A stretch of 64,000 bases of DNA from Pseudomonas benzenivorans (GTDB taxonomy: Bacteria > Pseudomonadota > Gammaproteobacteria > Pseudomonadales > Pseudomonadaceae): positions 1,860,001 through 1,924,000 of the forward strand of contig NZ_CP137892.1 of the NCBI RefSeq assembly GCF_033547155.1, in the 5' to 3' direction. The translations under genes and the position numbers were made by a program. Below, in pieces: positions 1-8,097 of the stretch. The notes below the pieces were generated by a model, which made no database searches, had not been told where the DNA came from, and was given only the letters and a program-made list of their open reading frames with translations. Within the stretch, counting starts at the first letter, position 1, and every line of letters begins with the position of its first letter.

Positions 1-228
1 GATCTGGCGGAATGGCGCCAAGAGGCGGCACAACTCAAGGGAATCAAGTTCGATACCAGTACTTTGCAGTTGGTCAGAGTGGATCAACTGGCGCTCGAAC
101 CGCTCTCCGCGGTCAAGCCGAAGAAAGCGCTAGTGATCGGCCTGGGCGGCTTTGCCGGCCTGATGCTCGGTGTCTTCGTGGCATTGCTGCGCAACCTGTT
201 GCGACCCCGCATGGGGAAAGCACCGTAG
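1..228 (+). CDS. wzz: Chain-length determinant (Wzz-type), C-terminal part only
   Basis: The frame is open from base 1 to the TAG at 226-228 and gives 75 residues, so the 5' part lies outside the window. The visible piece ends a periplasmic coiled region (DLAEWRQEAAQ), carries the LALEPLSAVKPKKAL segment that precedes the second membrane helix of Wzz proteins, and then a glycine-rich hydrophobic helix and a basic cytoplasmic tail. Wzz proteins are inner-membrane oligomers that set O-antigen modal length together with the Wzy polymerase. The next gene ends in a closely similar sequence (VALEPLHPIKPKKAL), so the locus carries two tandem wzz-type genes. Wzz1 or Wzz2 class cannot be decided from this fragment. 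Confidence 0.85.
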   Translation, partial: DLAEWRQEAAQLKGIKFDTSTLQLVRVDQLALEPLSAVKPKKALVIGLGGFAGLMLGVFVALLRNLLRPRMGKAP

Positions 229-715
229 GGCGTATTTACTGGTCTGTGCACAGCGCCTCACCGAGGCGCTCGGACCATGCGGAAGTGGATCTGTCCGCGA
301 TACTTATACCTGCCAGAGTGGGTCTCTTCACCGCCACTCCAAAGCATCACTCCGAAAACGGGCCTCCCACAAAAGCCGGGGTTACCACGCCCTTGCGGTG
401 AGTGCACTCTCCCGCCGTTGGGTGCACAGCGAACATTGCTGCCACCTGCCGGGAGCTGTGTCAATGTGCAAGGCGCAGAGACCATGAGGTGGGTCACAAA
501 GTTCCCGTCTTTCTGTCAGTGACTGCAAGTTGATTGTCAAGACTTGTAATGTCGTATTTCGCAGGCACAATGCCGCCAAATCTCTGCTGGTGGGATAGGT
601 GAAAACCCGTTATGCCGCGTACCTCAGCGGGAGCGGCGTATGGTTGAAATGGACAACAACTGTTGCCCCCCGACCGGCGCATCCGTGGCACCTATTTGAA
701 AGATGGATCTTGGCC
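229..715. other. Intergenic region between the two wzz-type genes
   Basis: About 490 bases without a convincing gene; short open frames here have no recognisable family or ribosome binding site. A weak sigma70-like pair can be drawn, TTGATT at 530-535 and TATTTC at 555-560, but the 19-base spacing is long, so I do not call it a promoter. The region presumably holds the promoter of the second wzz gene; that is inference from position only. Confidence 0.4.
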
Positions 716-2011
716 GTGAACGCAATCTCCTCTGTTGTGCAACAACCCGCTAACGACGAAGTCGACCTGGCCGCGTTATTTCACTCACTCTGGGAACAGA
801 AGCGATTGATCGCACTGGTAACCGCGCTGATCAGTATGATGGCAGCGGCCTATGCCTTCCTGGCTACCCCCGAATACGAAGTGCAAAGCGTTCTGCGCCC
901 CGCGGCGATCAAGGATCTCGATGCACTGAGCCGCACCGGCGTTTACAAGCTTACGCCTGAGCAGGCCATGCAGCGTGTGGGGGCTACATTGGAGTCTTAC
1001 GACACTCGACTGGAGTTCTTTCGTGCCAACCAGGGCCTGTTTGAGGCATTGCGCCAACCCAATCGCAGCCTCGAGCAAACCTTCGAGCGCTTCAACCAAG
1101 AAGCTTTCAAAATGCTCCTGCCTGACTCGAAGAAAGCCGGCAACCTGAGTTCTTTTGTCGGTATTCAGTTGACCTATCCACAGGACGTTGATGGTGTTGC
1201 TTTGCTCAATGGCCTGGTTGAGTATTCCTTACAGGTTGAGCGCGAACGTATCGCCGCTGACTTAGCAGTAGTGATCCAGAATCGCCTCAATCAACTCGAT
1301 GCGCAGATGGCAGCAGCTCGCGCAAGCTACGAAGCCAGCAAAGAGGCCAAGATCGCCAAGTTGTTGGAAGCCGACAACCTCAAGCGTGCCGACCTGCAAG
1401 ACGAACTCAAGGCCTTGCGTCAACAGCTCAAAGCTCAGCGTGACAACCGCGTAGCCCAACTGGATGAAGCCATACGCATTGCCAAGGCGCTGGGTATCAG
1501 CAAGCCTGCTACGCCGTCCTCATTGGGCGAGGGTGAGCGGATGGCGCAAGGTAATGTGATCCGTACTGAGGTCAATAACCAGCAGATACCGCTGTACTTC
1601 ATGGGCCGCGAAGCGCTGGAAGCCGAACGCAATGCTTTACTGCAGCGGCGTTCCGATGACTTCACCGCGCCGCGTATCGCGCAAATCGCCAAGGAGCTAC
1701 GTTTGTTGGCGAACAACCGGCAGATTGAAGTGCTCAACAAGCGCGAAAACGAAGACCTGTTTCTCAAGGACTTGGCCACCTGGCGTGGGGAAGCTGCACG
1801 TTTGCGTAATCTTAATGTTGATGTTTCCAGTCTGAAATTGGTGTCCATCGATCAGGTAGCTCTGGAACCCTTGCACCCGATCAAACCCAAAAAAGCATTG
1901 ATCCTGACCCTTGGGCTGGTGCTTGGCGGTATGCTCGGCCTGTTTATCGCTCTGCTGGGCAATATGCTACGCCGTAAACCCGAAACACTTGCCCTTGCGC
2001 ACACGGCTTAA
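716..2011 (+). CDS. wzz: O-antigen chain-length determinant protein, Wzz family (second copy)
   Basis: Starting at GTG 716 the protein is 431 residues. It has a short cytoplasmic N-terminus (VDLAALFHSLWEQKRL), a first membrane helix (IALVTALISMMAAAYAFLA), a long periplasmic domain rich in charged coiled coil, the LEPLHPIKPKKA segment, and a second membrane helix near the C-terminus. That is the Wzz/LPS-side-chain-length architecture. The frame is open back to GTG 599, but the extra 39 residues (Trp- and Pro-rich) do not look like Wzz, so I prefer 716, where the canonical N-terminus begins; TTG 710 is an alternative. It acts in the inner membrane with Wzy to set O-chain length. It lies directly downstream of another wzz-type gene. 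Confidence 0.85.
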   Translation: MNAISSVVQQPANDEVDLAALFHSLWEQKRLIALVTALISMMAAAYAFLATPEYEVQSVLRPAAIKDLDALSRTGVYKLTPEQAMQRVGATLESYDTRLEFFRANQGLFEALRQPNRSLEQTFERFNQEAFKMLLPDSKKAGNLSSFVGIQLTYPQDVDGVALLNGLVEYSLQVERERIAADLAVVIQNRLNQLDAQMAAARASYEASKEAKIAKLLEADNLKRADLQDELKALRQQLKAQRDNRVAQLDEAIRIAKALGISKPATPSSLGEGERMAQGNVIRTEVNNQQIPLYFMGREALEAERNALLQRRSDDFTAPRIAQIAKELRLLANNRQIEVLNKRENEDLFLKDLATWRGEAARLRNLNVDVSSLKLVSIDQVALEPLHPIKPKKALILTLGLVLGGMLGLFIALLGNMLRRKPETLALAHTA

Positions 2012-2025
2012 AAACCGGTGCATTA

Positions 2026-2065
2026 GCTGTAGGAACCAGCTTGCTGTAGGGTGCGCTCCGCCCAC
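2026..2065. repeat. Degenerate REP-like element
   Basis: The bases at 2026-2046 (GCTGTAGGAACCAGCTTGCTG) resemble the Pseudomonas REP core GTAGGAGCGAGCTTGCTCGC with several mismatches. They are followed by TAGGGTGCGCTCCGCCCA, similar to another dispersed Pseudomonas repeat. The assignment is by pattern memory only. Confidence 0.45.
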
Positions 2066-2219
2066 TAAAACCCAAGCGATGCGCGTAGCGCCCCCTCACA
2101 AGCACGGAAACAAACAGGTTCTGCATATCCGCTATTGATGCCAATATGCGGTCATAAGGAAGGAAAGCCCCGGCACCGCTCCAACCGGCATCGTTAATGG
2201 ACTAACACGGATCGACAAT

Positions 2220-3773
2220 ATGGATTACCCCGATATCCTGCATCATGGCGCCAAGGACGGCGTGACTGGCTCCTGTCACCAACTGCTGATGGACGCCCGG
2301 CACAGCCTGTTGATCGATTGTGGCCTGTTCCAGGGCGCGGAAACCTCGCCGGAAGGCAAATCCGCCGCCGATCGTCTGGCCATCGAGTTTCCCCTGGATA
2401 CGATCAAAGCATTGATCGCCACCCATGTGCATATTGATCATGTCGGGCGCATTCCTTACCTGTTGGCCGCTGGCTTCAAGGGGCCGATCCTTTGCAGCGA
2501 ACCCTCCGCCAAATTGTTGCCCATCGTGCTGGAAGATGCCTTCAAGCTTGGTTTCAGCCGCGATCAGAAGCAGGTCGGGCGCTACATCAAGCTGATCGAG
2601 CAGCGCATTATCGCCTTACCCTACAAGACTTGGTTCACTCTGCAAGACACCGAGAACCTGATCTGCCGGATCCGTCTGCAGCGCGCCGGGCATATCCTCG
2701 GCTCGGCCTATGTGGAGATCGACCTACGCTATCCCCAGTCCGGCGAGAAGAAACGCATCGTCTTCTCCGGCGACCTGGGTGCGCCCCATGCGCCACTGTT
2801 GCCGGCTCCCAAACCGCCGTACCGCGCCGACATCCTGGTGATCGAAAGCACCTACGGCGACCGCCTGCACGAAGACCGCCGCACCCGTCGCCAACGCCTG
2901 GAACGCGTCATCGAGCAAGCCCTGGCTGACAACGGTACCGTACTGATCCCCGCTTTCAGCATCGGCCGCACCCAGGAACTGCTTTACGAACTGGAAGACA
3001 TCATCCACCGCAAGAAGCTGAATGCCGATCAGAATCACCCTCTCCCCTCCGGGAAGACGACTGCATGGATGCAGGAGGTAGGGCGAAGCAGGGGGGCCGA
3101 ACCGAGGGCAGGGGGGAGGGGCAAAGTCGATAGCGACAGCAAGGTCGACATCGACTGGCCCCAACTCCCCATCATCCTCGACTCCCCCCTGGCCAGCCGT
3201 TTCACCCAGGTCTACCGCGACCTCAAGCCCTTCTGGGATAACGAAGCGCTGCAGCGCGTGAAACAGGGGCGCAACCCGCTGGGCTTTGATCAGCTGCTGA
3301 CCATCGACAGCCATCAGGCGCATCTGGCCATGGTGCGCTACCTGACAGCTACCACTCGTCCGGCCATCGTCATAGCAGGGAACGGCATGTGCAGTAGCGG
3401 TCGAATTGTCAATTACCTGAAAGCCATGCTCCACGATCCTCGACATGACGTGCTCTTCATCGGTTACCAGGCGCAAGGCACGCCTGGCCGAGCCATACAG
3501 ATGTATGGTGAGCGCGGTGGTTATGTCGATCTAGACGGGGAACGCTACAAGATTGGCTCAAAAATCAATACCATAGGTGGCTATTCGGCGCATGCAGACC
3601 AGAAAGGCTTGCTGGGTTTCGTCACACGCATGCGCGATTGGCCCAGCCAGGTCCGCATAGTCCATGGCGAGACCAGCGCCAAGCGCGAATTCAGCGAACG
3701 CCTTCAGACGCTCTACAGGCAGGATCGGCGGAATCTGGAGCTGTTAATACCCAGTGGGCATAACGATGCTTGA
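2220..3773 (+). CDS. MBL-fold metallo-hydrolase with beta-CASP and RNA-specificity domains
   Basis: 517 residues. The metallo-beta-lactamase core shows the zinc motif THVHIDH near residue 65, and a beta-CASP part carries VIESTYGDR. Near the C-terminus are GGYSAHADQ and VHGE, typical of the RNA-metabolising exonuclease group (the YSH1/CPSF-like family in bacteria). The family cleaves or trims RNA; the substrate in Pseudomonas is unknown to me. An oddity is a stretch at about residues 273-301 encoded by 3037-3121, a GC-skewed repeat with CCCTCTCCCC and GGGGAGGGG ends. It interrupts the conserved run KKLNAD...WPQLPIILDSP without breaking the frame. ATG 2220 is the first plausible start. The gene sits between wzz and the variable O-antigen block, so it may be a fixed flank gene. 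Confidence 0.85.
   Translation: MDYPDILHHGAKDGVTGSCHQLLMDARHSLLIDCGLFQGAETSPEGKSAADRLAIEFPLDTIKALIATHVHIDHVGRIPYLLAAGFKGPILCSEPSAKLLPIVLEDAFKLGFSRDQKQVGRYIKLIEQRIIALPYKTWFTLQDTENLICRIRLQRAGHILGSAYVEIDLRYPQSGEKKRIVFSGDLGAPHAPLLPAPKPPYRADILVIESTYGDRLHEDRRTRRQRLERVIEQALADNGTVLIPAFSIGRTQELLYELEDIIHRKKLNADQNHPLPSGKTTAWMQEVGRSRGAEPRAGGRGKVDSDSKVDIDWPQLPIILDSPLASRFTQVYRDLKPFWDNEALQRVKQGRNPLGFDQLLTIDSHQAHLAMVRYLTATTRPAIVIAGNGMCSSGRIVNYLKAMLHDPRHDVLFIGYQAQGTPGRAIQMYGERGGYVDLDGERYKIGSKINTIGGYSAHADQKGLLGFVTRMRDWPSQVRIVHGETSAKREFSERLQTLYRQDRRNLELLIPSGHNDA
3037..3121. repeat. Repeat element inserted in frame in the beta-CASP gene
   Basis: About 85 bases with pyrimidine-rich left end (CCCTCTCCCCTCC, 3038-3050) and purine-rich right end (GGGGGGAGGGG, about 3111-3120), which form imperfect inverted arms. 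The middle reads CATGGATGCAGGAGGTAGGGCG. This looks like a dispersed intergenic repeat of Pseudomonas rather than coding sequence. It is translated in frame as a low-complexity, Gly/Arg-rich insert. Confidence 0.6.
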
Positions 3774-3836
3774 CTGTAGGCCAAAGCTAGTGTTCACACG
3801 AATATGGAGAATGCAGTAAGCCGTAAACACCCGTTT

Positions 3837-3860
3837 TTGTTGGAGTCAGCTTGCTGGCGA
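3837..3860. repeat. Degenerate REP-like element
   Basis: TTGGAGTCAGCTTGCTGGCGA resembles the Pseudomonas REP core GGAGCGAGCTTGCTCGCGA. It is a single diverged copy 64 bases after the beta-CASP stop codon. Confidence 0.45.
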
Positions 3861-3896
3861 TCCAACAGACGCCTGACTACACATATAAATGTGGCC

Positions 3897-4319
3897 TCAA
3901 TGGCCAAAAGTCCTTCCTATCCATCCTGATGGTTGGCTAGGTTGAAGCGAATCCGTCAGCAGGCTCACAACCGGGCCAGTTGCAAACAGGAGTGAACTGT
4001 CGGTCTGCAGATGCTGCGTCGACTTGCTTGTTATCCATATGAATGTAAGCGCTACAAATACCATCAGCATTGCAGGTACGGCCCAGGCCAAGTATCTCGT
4101 GGATTGCAAACGCCGTCAGGATGAGCGTGCAGAAGAGAGCCTGCTACGCCAAGGCTTAGCCACCGGTGCCTGCTGGGCGCTGCTGCGACTCGACATCAGC
4201 TTTATTACGCACCTGAAAAAATGCAATACCCTGGCAATGAAAGTTAAATTTGATGTGTGTGACGCTCTCAAAAACTCAATGGTAAGTTCTGGGGCAATAG
4301 AGTGCCTGGCGTCGGGCAA
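3897..4319 (-). pseudogene. Possible decayed membrane-protein frame
   Basis: On the minus strand a frame runs from about 4319 to 3897, broken only by a TGA at 4116-4118. After the stop it encodes YLAWAVPAMLMVFVALTFIW, a good membrane helix preceded by basic residues (RRLQSTR). No family is recognised and no ribosome binding site supports a start. It could be a broken small membrane protein or chance. The rest of 3774-4427 holds only the REP-like element. Confidence 0.2.
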
Positions 4320-4427
4320 TACGAGGTGAGTCCTAGTTGAAATTATGCAATTAGCTCTACTTTACCGACCGTTTTGGGGGGTGTAAGGGGCGGGAGATAT
4401 GTGTGTTTATTTTAAATGGAGGAAGAG

Positions 4428-4865
4428 ATGTTTAAGAGAGTCTTGGTTTGTGGCTTTTTTACTGTGCTTGCTGGGTGCGATAAGCCGGATGATAGCTCGC
4501 CGACAGGGCAGGGCTTGACAGAGGCCGAATCAAAAAATAGCTCCACGGCAGTGTACTTTCCAGGAGGAGGAATTGATTTTAATAAGAAGCCGCTTTTTGA
4601 CAACAGCAGAAAAGACGAAACCGGCGCGCATATAGGTTCGATTACGTTTTCTTTCGAAGATTCGGTTGAGAAAATCTTGAAGGGAACAGATCCTGTCATG
4701 ATCGCTCAAGGGTATTCAGTGAGCAGAAGCAAGAGTGATAAGTGCGATCCGTGCATGATTTATTCCAAGGGTGGAACCGATATCGCTTTTGCTTACAATG
4801 CTGTGGATCGTGAGGGAAGCGCTAAGAGTACGCGGCTTCTGATATGGTGGAAAGAAAAGAAATAA
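4428..4865 (+). CDS. Putative lipoprotein of unknown function
   Basis: 145 residues from ATG 4428. GGAGG at 4418-4422 sits five bases upstream and overlaps an earlier in-frame ATG at 4416, so 4428 is the better start. The N-terminus (FKRVLVCGFFTVLAGC) is a lipoprotein signal with lipobox LAGC; the mature protein would begin at that Cys. The rest is hydrophilic, with a CDPC pair in the second half and no domain I recognise. The gene is AT-rich compared with its upstream neighbour and marks the left edge of the variable O-antigen block. An inner- or outer-membrane-anchored periplasmic protein is likely; any link to O-antigen assembly is unproven. Confidence 0.6.
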   Translation: MFKRVLVCGFFTVLAGCDKPDDSSPTGQGLTEAESKNSSTAVYFPGGGIDFNKKPLFDNSRKDETGAHIGSITFSFEDSVEKILKGTDPVMIAQGYSVSRSKSDKCDPCMIYSKGGTDIAFAYNAVDREGSAKSTRLLIWWKEKK

Positions 4866-5170
4866 GTAGATTGTTTTGTGGTAGCGCGTCTAGTGAGTTT
4901 GTGTAAACACTGGCGCGCATCTACTTGGTGGGAGTGGTCAGGATGGTATGGATATTTGATAGTTTAATTATCTGTTGAGGTGGGCTTTATTAGCGTGCAG
5001 GCCAAGTTTAGGTGAGCACAATATCTAGGGGGCGGTGACGCTAGGCTTTTGCTTGGATGGAGTGGGTGTTTGTGTAGGGGTAGGGCGTTCGGATAAATCA
5101 TTTGTGATGTTTCGATATGTCTCTATTTGATATTGATTAAGCGGTGCGCCTGATGTCGGAATTTTATTAA
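4866..5170. promoter_or_regulatory. AT-rich leader before wzx with an ops/JUMPstart-like sequence
   Basis: A 305-base stretch without a gene. At 5028-5044 it reads GGGGGCGGTGACGCTAG, followed by GGCTTTT. This resembles the ops core of JUMPstart leaders (GGCGGTAGCGTG then a T-run) found ahead of enterobacterial polysaccharide operons, where RfaH is recruited. The match is imperfect (GGCGGT then GACGC) and no RfaH gene is visible here. Its position about 130 bases before the first O-unit gene is what makes it notable. Confidence 0.3.
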
Positions 5171-6454
5171 TTGTTTAGAAACTCTTCTTTTAAGCGTTAC
5201 TTCTTTAACTCGTCCTGGATGATGGCTGAGCAGTTTCTGCGTATTCTTTCAGGAGTTTTTGTCGGTATATATATAGCCCGCTATCTCGGGCCTGAAGATT
5301 TTGGTGTGCTGAGCTATGTGCTTGCCATTGCAACATTCATGATGGCCATCTCCCGCTTGGGGATGGACGCTATTCTGGTACGGGAGTTAGTGAGTACGCC
5401 AGAAAAAAGGCAGTTGTTAATGGGGACTGCCTTTTGGATGATGGTTGCTGCTGCATTAGGTTGCTATATATTGGTTGGTGCCGTGATATGGAGCACCGCT
5501 GAGCTTGTAAGTGTAAAGATTTATGCGAGCATTATCGCGGTCGGCACGATATTTACGTCTTGTTTGGTTGTGGATTTTTATTTTCAGTCACAAGTGAAGG
5601 CCAAGTACTCGGCGGCCTGTAAGTCAATTACGTTGCTCTTGATGTCAGTGGTCAAACTGTATTTGATTTTTATCCAGGCGGATTTGATATGGTTTGTTAT
5701 CGCATTTTTAATGGATTATGCAGTATTGGGCATGGTGTTCATTGTTGTGGCATTCGGCGGTAGGGAGGGCGGCTTCTTAAAGTATTTCTCTTGGCCGGAT
5801 GCAAAGCAGATGCTGAAGAGTGCCTGGCCATTAGTGCTGGGGGGCGTTGCTATTCAGGTATATATGCGTATTGATCAGGTCATGATCAGGAATATGCTCG
5901 GCTTGCATGAGGTGGGGGTATATTCCGCCGCCGTAAGAATCTATGAGGCTTGGGCTATCGTAACGGCGATCATTACTGTTTCGCTTCTACCTGCGATCGT
6001 TAAGCTGAAGCAAGGTAGCGAGGAAACTTATCATAAGCGTATGACACAATTGTTCAGGTTGGTTATCTGGTTGAGTGTTTTCGCTGCCATTGCAGTTGCT
6101 CTGGTAAGCGAGCAACTGATGGTTTTGGCATTTGGCGAGGAGTACCGGGAGTCTGCCCCTGTCGTAGATATCATAATGTGGACAGCGGTTTTTGCTGCTA
6201 TGGGGTCTGTGTCGGCACGCTACTTTAACGTCGAAAAGATGGAAAAGAAGTTCGCGCTGAGGACGGTGTTGGCGGCAGTGCTCAATGTCGGTTTGAATTT
6301 TTTACTCATCCCTATTTACGGTATAAAAGGGGCGGCAATTGCCACCTTGAGTTGTACATTTTTTGCAAATTATATGATGGACTGGTTCGATCGTGATCTG
6401 AAATTGTTGCTCAGAATTAAGCACAGGGCAATGTTCGGCCATCCATTTAGTTGA
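5171..6454 (+). CDS. wzx: O-unit flippase, Wzx-type polysaccharide transporter
   Basis: 427 residues, mostly hydrophobic, with about 12 predicted helices. The N-terminus (SSWMMAEQFLRILSGVFVGI then ARYLGPEDFGVLSY) is the signature start of Wzx/RfbX flippases of the MATE-like MOP superfamily. The final conserved segment GIKGAAIATL also fits. It would move undecaprenyl-PP-linked O-units across the inner membrane. The start is a TTG at 5171 placed directly after an in-frame TAA (5168-5170), with GGAA at 5158-5161; the next in-frame ATG (about 5219) would remove the conserved N-terminus. The gene is AT-rich and is followed after 13 bases by the aldolase start. Confidence 0.9.
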   Translation: MFRNSSFKRYFFNSSWMMAEQFLRILSGVFVGIYIARYLGPEDFGVLSYVLAIATFMMAISRLGMDAILVRELVSTPEKRQLLMGTAFWMMVAAALGCYILVGAVIWSTAELVSVKIYASIIAVGTIFTSCLVVDFYFQSQVKAKYSAACKSITLLLMSVVKLYLIFIQADLIWFVIAFLMDYAVLGMVFIVVAFGGREGGFLKYFSWPDAKQMLKSAWPLVLGGVAIQVYMRIDQVMIRNMLGLHEVGVYSAAVRIYEAWAIVTAIITVSLLPAIVKLKQGSEETYHKRMTQLFRLVIWLSVFAAIAVALVSEQLMVLAFGEEYRESAPVVDIIMWTAVFAAMGSVSARYFNVEKMEKKFALRTVLAAVLNVGLNFLLIPIYGIKGAAIATLSCTFFANYMMDWFDRDLKLLLRIKHRAMFGHPFS

Positions 6455-6467
6455 GGTGATTATTTTT

Positions 6468-8081
6468 ATGAAACCTGTCGTGCTACTAGACTGTACCCTG
6501 CGTGATGGTGGTTACTATAACGCTTGGGATTTTTCCCGGGAGCTGATCGAAGACTATCTCCTGGCCATGCAAAGTATCGGTACGGACTACGTCGAACTGG
6601 GGCTTCGTTCGTTTAATAGCGAAGGCTTCAAGGGTGGCTGTGCCTATACTACCGATGACTTCATCCGTAGCCTATCGATTCCGCAAGGCTTGAAGCTGGG
6701 GGTGATGATTAATGCCAGTGAAATACTCGGCACGCTGGACGGTCTGCACGCAAGGTTGCAACGTTTATTCTGCGTGGCAACGGAGTCACCGGTTACGCTC
6801 GTTCGTATTGCCTGCCATGTTCATGAGTTTGAAAAAGCGTTGCCTGCGGCGACTTGGCTAAATGAGCAGGGTTACACCGTCGGCTTCAATTTGATGCAGG
6901 TTGCTGATCGGGCACTCGAGGATATAACCCAGTTGGCGAGAAAGGCGAGTGATTATCCTTTGGATGTACTCTATTTTGCCGACTCTATGGGCAGTATGAA
7001 CCCGGTGCATACCCGCCAGGTGGTGGAAGCCTTTAAAGCGGGCTGGTCGGGCCCCTTGGGCATTCACACCCATGACAATATGGGCCAGGCATTAGCGAAC
7101 TCGGTGGCCGCGGTTGAGTCCGGTGTGACTTGGGTCGACGGAACTGTGACAGGTATGGGGCGTGGCCCCGGTAACGCCAAAACCGAATACCTGGTGCTCG
7201 CCCTTGAGGCTCAGCGCAGCCCTACAACCAACATCACTCCCTTGATGGGGGTGATACGCAAGCACTTCCAGCCAATGCAGGCTCACTACGGCTGGGGTAG
7301 TAACCCGTATTACTACTTGGCCGGCAAACACGGTATTCATCCCTCGTATATCCAGGAGATGCTTGGTGACAGTCGCTACAGCGAGGAAGACATACTCGCG
7401 GTAATCGATCACCTGAAGACTGAAGGAGGCAAGAAATTCAACCTGACCACGTTGGAGGCGGCACGCCACTTCTACCGTGGCGAACCGAGAGGCAGCTGGA
7501 CTCCCGCAGACATGATCAAGGGGCGTGATGTCCTGATACTGGGGACTGGCCCTGGGGTGCAGGCGCACCGCCCTGCACTGGAAAGCTTCATTCGCCAGAA
7601 AATGCCTTTTGTCATCGCACTGAACACGCAAAAAAGCCTAGATGATGAACTCATCGATATTCGCGCAGCTTGCCACCCGGTACGCCTGCTGGCGGATTGT
7701 GATGAGCACGCGCGCCTGCCGCAGCCACTGGCAACCCCGGCCTCCATGTTGCCGGAAGATGTACAAGCGGCCCTGGCAGGCAAGCAACTGCTGGACTTTG
7801 GGCTGAGCGTCCAGCCAGGTGCTTTCGCCTTCCACCAAAACTTCGCCCAACTGCCGACGTCCCTGGTGATTGCCTATGCCTTGGCGATTGCTACCAGTGG
7901 CCAGGGCAGGTCGATTTACCTGGCGGGTTTCGATGGATACGGTGCAGATGATCCGCGCCGGCAAGAAGCCGACAAGATCTTTCATGCCTATCAGGCGGCG
8001 GCAGGTGCGCTACCGCTGTTGGCCATTACACCGACGCTGTACGAGCTGACCAGTACCTCCGTCTATTCACTTAATGCCTAG
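6468..8081 (+). CDS. DRE-TIM aldolase fused to a Rossmann-like C-terminal module
   Basis: 537 residues from ATG 6468; GAGGTGAT at 6453-6460 is the ribosome site, so the GTG at 6456 inside it is rejected. Residues 1-about 300 form a DRE-TIM aldolase barrel: LDCTLRDGG holds Arg12 and Asp13, and HTHDN holds His200 and His202. These equal the catalytic Arg and the metal ligands of 4-hydroxy-2-oxovalerate aldolases. The position of the usual catalytic His (three after the Asp) is Tyr16. From about residue 350 a second module begins with DVLILGTGPG and includes IYLAGFDGYG; it recalls DUF115/MptE-like or sialyltransferase-like Rossmann proteins, but I cannot assign it. Next to a CMP-sugar synthetase and a HAD phosphatase, it probably condenses pyruvate with an aldose to make a 3-deoxy-ulosonic acid. 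That role is inference. Confidence 0.75.
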   Translation: MKPVVLLDCTLRDGGYYNAWDFSRELIEDYLLAMQSIGTDYVELGLRSFNSEGFKGGCAYTTDDFIRSLSIPQGLKLGVMINASEILGTLDGLHARLQRLFCVATESPVTLVRIACHVHEFEKALPAATWLNEQGYTVGFNLMQVADRALEDITQLARKASDYPLDVLYFADSMGSMNPVHTRQVVEAFKAGWSGPLGIHTHDNMGQALANSVAAVESGVTWVDGTVTGMGRGPGNAKTEYLVLALEAQRSPTTNITPLMGVIRKHFQPMQAHYGWGSNPYYYLAGKHGIHPSYIQEMLGDSRYSEEDILAVIDHLKTEGGKKFNLTTLEAARHFYRGEPRGSWTPADMIKGRDVLILGTGPGVQAHRPALESFIRQKMPFVIALNTQKSLDDELIDIRAACHPVRLLADCDEHARLPQPLATPASMLPEDVQAALAGKQLLDFGLSVQPGAFAFHQNFAQLPTSLVIAYALAIATSGQGRSIYLAGFDGYGADDPRRQEADKIFHAYQAAAGALPLLAITPTLYELTSTSVYSLNA

Positions 8082-8097
8082 TTTAGAGTTCAAGTTT

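Noticed and set aside
530..560. Sigma70 promoter TTGATT/TATTTC
   Set aside because: Spacing of 19 bases and weak -10 match; not separable from chance.
599..715. Longer N-terminus for the second wzz from GTG 599
   Set aside because: The added 39 residues are unlike Wzz and the canonical N-terminus begins at 716.
4024..4329. A plus-strand 101-codon frame in the intergenic region
   Set aside because: No ribosome site, no family, atypical composition.
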